The notes beneath the pieces are model-generated. The model did no database searches, was not told the origin of the DNA, and saw only the letters and a program-made list of their open reading frames with translations. The position numbers and the translations under genes were made by a program. From UBA4951 sp963652335 (GTDB taxonomy: Bacteria > Bacillota_I > Bacilli_A > RFN20 > CAG-826), in contig CAVJSS010000020.1 in the NCBI GenBank assembly GCA_963652335.1, positions 1 through 11,614 on the forward strand: 11,614 nucleotides of DNA, read 5' to 3'. Of this stretch, positions 7,189-11,614 are shown in pieces. Each line of letters begins with the position of its first letter. Positions within the stretch are counted from its first letter, which is position 1.

Positions 7189-7677
7189 ATGAAAATCTGC
7201 GTATATCCAGGCTCCTTCGACCCAATAACGATGGGGCATCTAAATATCATCCAAAGAGCCGCGAAGATCTTTGACAAAGTCATCGTCTTGGTTTCGGTGA
7301 ACCCGAACAAGCATTATCTTTTCTCTTATTCAGAGAGAGTGGATATGATAAAACGCTGCGTCGCCAATATCCCTAACGTCGAAGTCAGCTACACCCTCGG
7401 CATGGTAACATCGTATGCCGAAAAGGCAGGTGCCTCTCTCATCCTTAGGGGATTAAGGAACCAAAACGACTACCAAAACGAATTGGAGATATCCTATTTC
7501 AACCATTCGATCAACCCCAATATCGAAACGATGCTGATGTATGCGGACAGAGACAACCTATTCACTTCCTCTTCTTCGATAAAGGAATTGGTCATATGCG
7601 GCGGAGACGCTTCCCCGTTTTTGCCAAAAGAGATAGTCGATGAAGTGGTAAAAAGGATCAAATCGTTGGCGGAATAA
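7189..7677 (+). CDS. coaD: Pantetheine-phosphate adenylyltransferase
   Basis: This enzyme catalyses the penultimate step of coenzyme A synthesis, joining ATP and 4'-phosphopantetheine to give dephospho-CoA and pyrophosphate. The 162 residues are the normal length. The landmarks are YPGSFDPITMGH (6-17) with the TxGH nucleotidyltransferase motif, NPNKHYLFSYSER (38-50), LRGLRNQNDYQNELEISYFN (86-105), and the SSSSIKEL motif (127-134). The gene begins 14 bp after the hydrolase stop and is followed by the operon's terminator, so it probably shares the butyrate transcript. No Shine-Dalgarno site is visible before the ATG (the leader reads TATATTCCGTTTTT), unlike the upstream genes. Its codon use is less biased than theirs, which suggests weaker translation. 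Confidence 0.97.
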   Translation: MKICVYPGSFDPITMGHLNIIQRAAKIFDKVIVLVSVNPNKHYLFSYSERVDMIKRCVANIPNVEVSYTLGMVTSYAEKAGASLILRGLRNQNDYQNELEISYFNHSINPNIETMLMYADRDNLFTSSSSIKELVICGGDASPFLPKEIVDEVVKRIKSLAE

Positions 7678-7692
7678 ATCAAAAAACCAACC

Positions 7693-7717
7693 AAAGCCTC
7701 GCTAAGCGGGGCTTTTT
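7693..7717 (+). terminator. Rho-independent terminator after coaD
   Basis: A ten-pair stem (AAAGCCTCGC at 7693-7702 and GCGGGGCTTT at 7706-7715, one G-U pair) closes a TAA loop and runs into five T residues (7713-7717). It lies 16 bases after the coaD stop and marks the end of the hydratase-to-coaD transcription unit. Confidence 0.92.
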
Positions 7718-7734
7718 CTGTGGCTGGATGATTT

Positions 7735-7757
7735 ATGGCATGTTTAAATAATGCCAT
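7735..7757 (+). promoter_or_regulatory. Hairpin over the NERD gene start codon
   Basis: Perfect seven-base arms ATGGCAT (7735-7741) and ATGCCAT (7751-7757) flank the nine bases GTTTAAATA. The first arm contains one candidate start codon, and the second covers the first two bases of the alternative ATG at 7756. It could restrain initiation or help fix the true start. The effect is not known. Confidence 0.4.
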
Positions 7758-8433
7758 GTGGTGGATCCTTATAATCGTCTTGTCGATAATTCTCATAACT
7801 TCCATAGCCCTTATCTTCGTCTTAATGAAAGAAAAAAGAGGCGGAACGAATAACGATTTCCAATTGCCTCATCTCCATTCCGCTTCAGAAAGGGCAGGCC
7901 TAATTGGCGAAAAAACGACCGGTTTTCATCTTAGAAGGCTTTTGGAAGAAGACGAATTCCTCTTAGCCAATCTGCTTATCCCTCTTAGAAACGGGCATAA
8001 AACCGAAATCGATTCGGTTTTGATATCAAGGAAGGGGATTTTCTGCATCGAAATCAAAAACTGGGCGGGACATATATTCGGAAATGATTCGGACGAATAT
8101 TGGATCCAAAAATATAACGATCCATATAGGGAAGATAGGAAACATAAAAATCCCATAAAGCAAAACGAAAACCACGAAATCGCATTGGAAAGGTTATTGC
8201 CCAACCAATACAAGGTCTATCCGGTCGTGATCTTTTCGAATCCAGGATACGAAAATCATATCGATTCCAACCACGCCTTCAGCCTAAACGGATTCAAAGA
8301 ACGTTACGAAAATTCGCCTGATATCCTATCGAAAGAAGAAATATGCCAAATCCATATAATCCTTAAGCCTTATATTGCTTCTCCCTCCCAATTGAAAGAT
8401 TTCAAAGAAGAAATGAAGAAAAGGCAATCATGA
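7735..8433 (+). CDS. Membrane-anchored NERD-domain protein
   Basis: NERD (nuclease-related) domains are predicted relatives of PD-(D/E)xK nucleases of largely unknown role. This 232-residue protein has one N-terminal membrane segment (about 9-30, WWILIIVLSIILITSIALIF) followed by a charged MKEKRGG, so the rest probably faces the cytoplasm. The NERD region spans about 56-170: LIGEKTTG (56-63), then KTEIDSVLISRKGIFCIEIK (89-108), where Asp93 and the Glu106-x-Lys108 pair match the nuclease-like core, then NW (109-110) and a later NPIKQNENH (139-147). Two starts are possible, ATG at 7735 or 7756; neither has a clear ribosome binding site and both lie within an inverted repeat. The stop is TGA followed at once by TAA. 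The gene starts just 18 bp after the coaD terminator. Its A/T-rich codons differ from the butyrate operon. Confidence 0.85.
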   Translation: MACLNNAMWWILIIVLSIILITSIALIFVLMKEKRGGTNNDFQLPHLHSASERAGLIGEKTTGFHLRRLLEEDEFLLANLLIPLRNGHKTEIDSVLISRKGIFCIEIKNWAGHIFGNDSDEYWIQKYNDPYREDRKHKNPIKQNENHEIALERLLPNQYKVYPVVIFSNPGYENHIDSNHAFSLNGFKERYENSPDILSKEEICQIHIILKPYIASPSQLKDFKEEMKKRQS

Positions 8434-8443
8434 TAAGTTGCCC

Positions 8444-8593
8444 CATGTATTCGATAAAGGGACAGTTAGCGCATAAATCAAGATGAGGGGTTTCCCGATT
8501 CTGCTTAAAAGCGCTCAGTCAAAAATGGATTCGAAGTCTCGATGACGTCATCGATTCAAAAGCCTTATAAGCGCATAGTCATATAGAAAGGAA
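8444..8593 (+). repeat. Dispersed structured repeat, copy A (upstream of ATPase gene)
   Basis: This roughly 150-nt non-coding stretch aligns with 10262-10410 in the same orientation. By hand there are about 31 differences, mostly transitions, plus two small indels, giving about 79% identity. It starts about ten bases after the NERD gene stop. It contains a perfect 16-nt palindrome, TCGATGACGTCATCGA (8539-8554), and an internal direct repeat of the form TTANAAGCGCNNAGTCA at 8505-8521 and 8565-8581. No open reading frame of note crosses it. It could be a small RNA gene, a miniature mobile element or a relic of one. Clear terminal inverted repeats were not found. Confidence 0.8.
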
Positions 8594-8846
8594 ATGGACC
8601 GCTAGCCAAAATCAAGCCCTCCGATAATTTTATGGAAAAAGGCCTAACCAGCCAATGGAATGCATTCCTTTCGAATAATATGCAAAAAAGACCCGAAGCC
8701 AAATGTTAAGCTTGATATTCGAATACTGCATTTATCAGGAACGAAAACTCAAAGAGACAACGATATACAACATGGAAGGGGCTTTTAGCCTCTTAAATTG
8801 TCATTCAAAGCCTTTATGTTCACCAAAATCAAAGCCAACATCATAT
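8594..8846. other. Non-coding gap upstream of the ATPase promoter
   Basis: No supported gene lies here. The only notable element is a perfect 12-nt palindrome, GGAATGCATTCC (8657-8668), with no T-tract behind it. A short ORF starting at 8703 runs into the ATPase gene in another frame, lacks a ribosome binding site and is not believed. Confidence 0.5.
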
Positions 8847-8903
8847 TTGTCGATTATAGTCGACAATAAAGTATTGTTTTTGTACAATATACTCGACAAG
8901 GAG
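8847..8903 (+). promoter_or_regulatory. Promoter with nested palindromic operators and RBS for the ATPase gene
   Basis: A sigma-70-type promoter can be read as TCGACA (-35, 8860-8865), a 17-base spacer, and TACAAT (-10, 8883-8888). Each box matches consensus at five of six bases. A near-perfect palindrome, TTGTCGA-N6-TCGACAA (8847-8866), covers the -35 box. A second one, TATTGT-N6-ACAATA (8872-8889), covers the -10 box. A further TCGACAA half-site (8893-8899) lies 33 bp after the previous one and overlaps the AAGGAG ribosome binding site (8898-8903). Transcription would start near 8895, leaving a very short leader. The layout suggests repressor control, but no repressor gene is adjacent. Confidence 0.6.
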
Positions 8904-8910
8904 AAACGCA

Positions 8911-10182
8911 ATGGATCACGAAACGATCAAACAGATAATTTCCGAACAGCACGAAATCATAAAGAAAGCGAAAATAGTCAATCGCGATTATAGCTTCGAT
9001 AGGAACGCCAATTACGTTTTGATAGGACTTAGGAGATCGGGGAAATCCACCCTTTTATATAAGCGAGTCCAAGATCTTGTCAAAGAGGGCGTGGATTGGA
9101 AGCAAATAATCTATATAAATTTCGATGACGAGCGTCTTTTGGGCTTTAAGACAAGTGATTTCGAAGATATTCTCCTCACTGCGGAAGAGATAACGAAAGA
9201 TAAGCATTACTTCTATTTTGATGAAATTCAAAATATCGACGGATGGGAAAGCTTTGCAATCAGAATGGCCAACGCCAAGGAAAAAGTCGACATAACGGGA
9301 AGCAATGCCAAAATGCTTTCCAGGGAAGTTTCCGCGAAATTGGGCAGGCGTTTTCTGACTAAGATAATCCATCCATATTCTTTCAAAGAATTCCTTCGCG
9401 CAAAATCGATCGATGGGAATGCTTTTTATTCCATCTCCGAACGCGCCGCGTTCATGAATGCCCTCCAAGAATTCTATAGATTCGGAGGATTTCCGGAATC
9501 GATCGATTCTTTGGATAAAAGGGGATATGTTTCGAACATATATGAAAAAATCCTTTTGGGCGATATCATCGCCAGGAATTCCATCCGTGGGGAGAACGGG
9601 ATGAGGGTCTTGATGAAAAAGATAGCAGGCACCGTCTCCCAAGATGTTTCTTACACCAATCTCTTTAATTCATTGAAGACCATAGGTTTCTCGCTTTCGA
9701 AAGACACGATAATCGATTATTGCTCATATGCCATCCAAAGTTTCCTTTTGTTGGCACTGAAAAACCATTACGCATCATTTGTGGATAAAGAGAGCAATTC
9801 CAAATATTATTTTTCGGACAACGGGGTCCTCAATCTCTTCTTAGCCAAAGACAACACCTCTCTTTTTGAGAACCTGATTGCCGTATCCTTGAATAGAAAA
9901 TACGGAGATAAGCTATATTATCTAAAAAGCAGTAAGACCAAGATAGACATAGATTTCTTCGTCGATGAGGAAAACATCGCCATCCAAGCTTGCTATTCAT
10001 TGGATAATCCCGACGCTTACGACAGGAATGTTAGGCAATTAAAGAAGCTCGAGGAAACAGAACCTGGCAAATACAAGCTAATCATCGTCACCATGGATGA
10101 AACAAAAACGATCCCTTTGAAGAACAGCGAAATAAAAGTGATCAAATTGCAGGATTTTCTCCTTTCGGATGCACTAAACTAA
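8911..10182 (+). CDS. AAA_14/DUF4143-type ATPase with C-terminal nuclease-like domain
   Basis: This belongs to a large, poorly understood group of bacterial ATPases in which an N-terminal P-loop domain is joined to a DUF4143-like C-terminal domain. The 423 residues are full length. Walker A is GLRRSGKST (39-47). Walker B is FYFDEIQ (101-107), with Asp104 and Glu105. A sensor-like ITGSNAKML follows at 128-136. A helical region (about 150-290) leads to a C-terminal domain with SLFENLIAVSLNRKYG (317-332), then KIDIDFFVD (344-352) and IAIQACYSL (356-364). This pattern of E, D-x-D and Q resembles a degenerate PD-(D/E)xK fold. There is no signal peptide or membrane segment. AAGGAG lies seven bases before the ATG. 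The gene is bracketed by direct repeats and faces a relic of another such ATPase. Function is unknown, and recent acquisition is inferred. Confidence 0.9.
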   Translation: MDHETIKQIISEQHEIIKKAKIVNRDYSFDRNANYVLIGLRRSGKSTLLYKRVQDLVKEGVDWKQIIYINFDDERLLGFKTSDFEDILLTAEEITKDKHYFYFDEIQNIDGWESFAIRMANAKEKVDITGSNAKMLSREVSAKLGRRFLTKIIHPYSFKEFLRAKSIDGNAFYSISERAAFMNALQEFYRFGGFPESIDSLDKRGYVSNIYEKILLGDIIARNSIRGENGMRVLMKKIAGTVSQDVSYTNLFNSLKTIGFSLSKDTIIDYCSYAIQSFLLLALKNHYASFVDKESNSKYYFSDNGVLNLFLAKDNTSLFENLIAVSLNRKYGDKLYYLKSSKTKIDIDFFVDEENIAIQACYSLDNPDAYDRNVRQLKKLEETEPGKYKLIIVTMDETKTIPLKNSEIKVIKLQDFLLSDALN

Positions 10183-10261
10183 AGAATTCCGAAAATTGGA
10201 CACCATATGCCTAAGGATTTAACTAATTCATCAATGTATTTTAATGATTTGCAATTTAAGC
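10183..10261. other. Short gap after the ATPase gene, no terminator seen
   Basis: AT-rich sequence between the ATPase stop and repeat copy B. No convincing hairpin with a T-tract was found, so the end of the ATPase transcript is not defined here. Confidence 0.4.
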
Positions 10262-10410
10262 TATGCATTCGAAAAAGAGAGCCATTGGCGTACAAATCAA
10301 GATGAGCGGTTTTTCGATTCCGCCCAAAAGCGCTCAGTCAAGTGCATTTGAAGTTTTGATGACGCCGTCGATTCAAAATCCTCACAAACACATAGTCATA
10401 TAGACAGGAA
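10262..10410 (+). repeat. Dispersed structured repeat, copy B (downstream of ATPase gene)
   Basis: This is the second copy of the element at 8444-8593, in direct orientation, about 80 bases after the ATPase stop. The best-kept blocks are AAATCAAGATGAG, AAAAGCGCTCAGTCA and CATAGTCATATAG. The central hairpin is kept at 10356-10371 (TTGATGACGCCGTCGA), where the changed bases still pair as G-U on the + strand. The second internal AAGCGC repeat is eroded (CAAACACATAGTCA). Two bases are missing relative to copy A after CAGTCA. Confidence 0.8.
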
Positions 10411-10470
10411 GATACGTAATTCCATCTTCTATTTTGAAATTTTTGGAGTATATGATGATTTTTCGCTGAT

Positions 10471-10613
10471 CTACCGATGACGTTTTTTCGCAAATTCCTT
10501 GCACATGGTGGATTTGCCAATGCGTCTCGTGCCTTCGAGCAAAAATGCTTTCGTGCCTTTGTATGTTTTTCCCGGTCCGAGAGCTTTTCGTATGTTTTTC
10601 TTCTAAAAACCAT
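10471..10613 (-). pseudogene. Relic of a second AAA_14/DUF4143-type ATPase, frameshifted and truncated
   Basis: Read on the minus strand from ATG at 10613, the first 19 codons give MVFRRKTYEKLSDREKHTK. After an apparent one-base loss near 10558, the next frame gives GTKAFLLEGTRRIGKST and then MCKEFAKK, ending at a TAG (10471-10473). GTRRIGKST (10507-10533) is a clear Walker A motif. The pattern RRKxYEKL, then LLEGxRRxGKST and KEFAK, is that of the N-terminus of AAA_14/DUF4143 ATPases. It is a different subfamily from the intact ATPase at 8911, whose N-terminus does not align closely. The remaining 350 or so residues are missing, and repeat copy B lies about 60 bases beyond the break. Confidence 0.75.
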
Positions 10614-10639
10614 ATCTTGCTTCATCCTTGTCAGCTTTA

Positions 10640-10663
10640 TTTAGCGTTTTTCTGGCTAAAAAC
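10640..10663. repeat. Small inverted repeat between the tandem repeats and the ATPase relic
   Basis: Two overlapping pairings are possible: TTTAGC (10640-10645) with GCTAAA (10655-10660), and GTTTTT (10646-10651) with AAAAAC (10658-10663). It may be a transcription signal of the relic gene or of no importance. Confidence 0.3.
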
Positions 10664-10669
10664 AACAAA

Positions 10670-10771
10670 TGTGCCGATTTCCCTACAATTTATTTTTGTG
10701 AAATGTCCCGGTTTCCCTAAAATTCATTTTCACGAAATATCCTGATTTCCCTAAAATATCCAATCGAAAAA
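10670..10771. repeat. Three tandem 34-nt repeats
   Basis: Units at 10670-10703, 10704-10737 and 10738-10771 share the core GATTTCCCTAAAATT (with variants GGTTTCCCT and CCCTACAAT) and a GAAA-rich end. Units 1 and 2 are the closest pair, and unit 3 diverges in its last third. They lie 57 bases upstream of the minus-strand ATPase relic, so on that strand they occupy its former promoter region. The copies touch without spacers, so this is not a CRISPR array. Confidence 0.75.
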
Positions 10772-10837
10772 GCATGTGGTTTTTATCCTAATCATCCAAA
10801 CTATTCATTAATAAAAAGTCCTTGAACCTGATATGCC
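10772..10837. other. Gap between tandem repeats and the presumed IS end
   Basis: AT-rich spacer with no gene or strong motif that I can support. Confidence 0.4.
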
Positions 10838-11614
10838 GAGAGTTGCAAGAATTTTGTGTAACAGCCAAGCCACATAGCCTTTTTCCGTTTTATCCGATGA
10901 ATCCCATAAACTGCTTATCGTCCTCACTCATCTCGAGCATGAATTTAGCCGGTCTGGCGTTGCGGTTGTAGTCCTCGTAAACCTTCGCGAGGACGATAAG
11001 CGCCGAATCCTCCGAATTGTATTGGATCCTCGCCCTGGTCTTCCTTTTGGCGACGGAATTGAGGGATTCCGCGGCGTTGGACGTGTAGATCGCCTTCCGC
11101 ATCGCCTTCGGGAACTCATAGAAAAGGAACATCGAGTCCTGCCTCTCGACCAGTTTCAGGATCAGCTTCGGGTACGGTTTGGACCATTTGGAGACGAAAT
11201 CCGCGAAGGCCTCGTCGCATTCCTTTCTCGTCTCCTTGGTGTAAACGGCTTTGAAATCGGCCATTATCTCCTTCCTGTCGCGGATCCTGACGGCTTGGCT
11301 TATGTTCCTTTGGACGTGGACCAGGCAAAGCTGCCTTTTCGCCGACGGGAACGACTTCGCGATCGCCTCCGGCATGCCTTGGAGGCCATCGGTCACGAAC
11401 AGCTTCGGCTCCCCTATCCCTCTCTTTTTCAGCGATTCGAGGAACTCGGACCAATTGCCGGCGCCCTCCTGCGGGACGGCGCGGAAATCCAGGACCTGCC
11501 GCCTCCCCTCTCTGGTTATTCCGATCGCGACCTCGATGCATTCCTTCGATACCGACGAGGTTCCGCCATAGCTTCTTTTCAGCGGCACGTATGTGCCGTC
11601 CATGAAGACGGCGA
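10838..11614 (-). mobile_element. IS256-family insertion sequence, partial
   Basis: The transposase gene identifies the element. A probable terminal repeat lies at 10838-10862 (GAGAGTTGCAAGAATTTTGT followed by GTAAC), about 30 bases outside the transposase stop; its GTGTAA-type core resembles IS256-group ends. The other end lies beyond the window, so the inverted repeat and the target-site duplication cannot be checked. Confidence 0.65.
10890..11614 (-). CDS. IS256-family transposase (Transposase_mut), 5' end outside window
   Basis: This is a DDE transposase that moves its own insertion sequence. The reading frame is open to the window edge: codons upstream of the internal Met at 11603 read AVF, giving the familiar VFMDGTYVPL, so the true start lies outside. 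Counting from that Met, the catalytic residues are Asp2 (MDGTY), Asp72 (FVTDGLQGMPEAI) and Glu179 (TSNAAESLNS). The family's conserved CLVHVQRNIS lies at 93-102. About 240 of the roughly 400 residues usual for the family are present, with no internal stop or frameshift in the visible part. Its G+C content is clearly above that of the flanking non-coding DNA, in keeping with an imported element. The stop is TAA at 10890-10892. Confidence 0.94.
   Translation of the reverse strand, partial: AVFMDGTYVPLKRSYGGTSSVSKECIEVAIGITREGRRQVLDFRAVPQEGAGNWSEFLESLKKRGIGEPKLFVTDGLQGMPEAIAKSFPSAKRQLCLVHVQRNISQAVRIRDRKEIMADFKAVYTKETRKECDEAFADFVSKWSKPYPKLILKLVERQDSMFLFYEFPKAMRKAIYTSNAAESLNSVAKRKTRARIQYNSEDSALIVLAKVYEDYNRNARPAKFMLEMSEDDKQFMGFIG

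Noticed and set aside
8431..8436. TGA stop of the NERD gene as proof of the standard code
   Set aside because: The next codon is TAA, so this TGA is not decisive alone. The standard code is instead supported by uniform TGG for Trp and the absence of in-frame TGA in all genes.
8657..8668. 12-nt palindrome GGAATGCATTCC as a terminator
   Set aside because: It has no loop of suitable size and no T-tract after it; a chance palindrome or a protein site cannot be told apart.
8703..8993. 96-residue ORF overlapping the ATPase start
   Set aside because: It has no ribosome binding site, runs across the ATPase promoter and into its coding region in another frame, and has no recognisable domain.
9055..9642. 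195-residue ORF on the minus strand
   Set aside because: It lies opposite the ATPase gene, has no recognisable motif, and the + frame has clear Walker motifs.
10545..10745. 66-residue + strand ORF
   Set aside because: It runs opposite the ATPase relic and through the tandem repeats; it has low-complexity content and no start signal.
10670..10771. Possible CRISPR array
   Set aside because: The 34-nt units are contiguous with no unique spacers, and no cas genes are present.

Overview
The window looks like chromosomal DNA from an uncultured, anaerobic, probably gut-dwelling Bacillota species. This is inferred from the butyrate-forming gene set, the moderate G+C content, strong Shine-Dalgarno sites before most genes, and the neighbouring accessory genes. 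The genus cannot be named from sequence alone. Tryptophan is always TGG and no true gene contains an in-frame TGA, so the standard bacterial code applies.

Region 1 (48-1515): an acyl-ACP thioesterase-like gene (+) converges on a TetR-family regulator (-), and their 3' ends overlap by 30 bp. The regulator is divergent from the operon that follows. The gap between them holds an AT-rich inverted repeat that could be its operator, and a 27-codon ORF that may be the remnant of a second MaoC-type gene.

Region 2 (1556-7717): a compact operon on the + strand. Its order is MaoC-type enoyl-CoA hydratase, butyryl-CoA dehydrogenase (bcd), etfB, etfA, a butyryl-CoA:acetate-type CoA-transferase, an alpha/beta hydrolase and coaD, ending in a clear intrinsic terminator. 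Together these genes can dehydrate 3-hydroxybutyryl-CoA, reduce crotonyl-CoA to butyryl-CoA with a probable electron-bifurcating Bcd-Etf complex, and move CoA onto acetate, releasing butyrate. Thiolase, 3-hydroxybutyryl-CoA dehydrogenase and a classical crotonase are absent from the window. The core operon genes use C-ending codons (GCC, ATC, GTC) very heavily, unlike the flanking genes, which suggests high expression.

Region 3 (7735-10410): a membrane-anchored NERD-domain protein, then an ATPase of the AAA_14/DUF4143 type. The ATPase has its own promoter, which overlaps nested palindromes. It is bracketed by two direct copies of a roughly 150-nt element (about 79% identical by hand alignment) with an internal hairpin whose base pairs are preserved between the copies.

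Region 4 (10411-11614): accessory debris. It holds a frameshifted, truncated relic of a second ATPase of this kind (-), three tandem 34-nt repeats, and the 3' two-thirds of an IS256-family transposase (-) that runs off the window end.

The butyrate operon is largely recognisable biology, with an unusual choice of hydratase and two extra genes. The least explained material is the ATPase cassette with its operator-like palindromes and flanking structured repeats.
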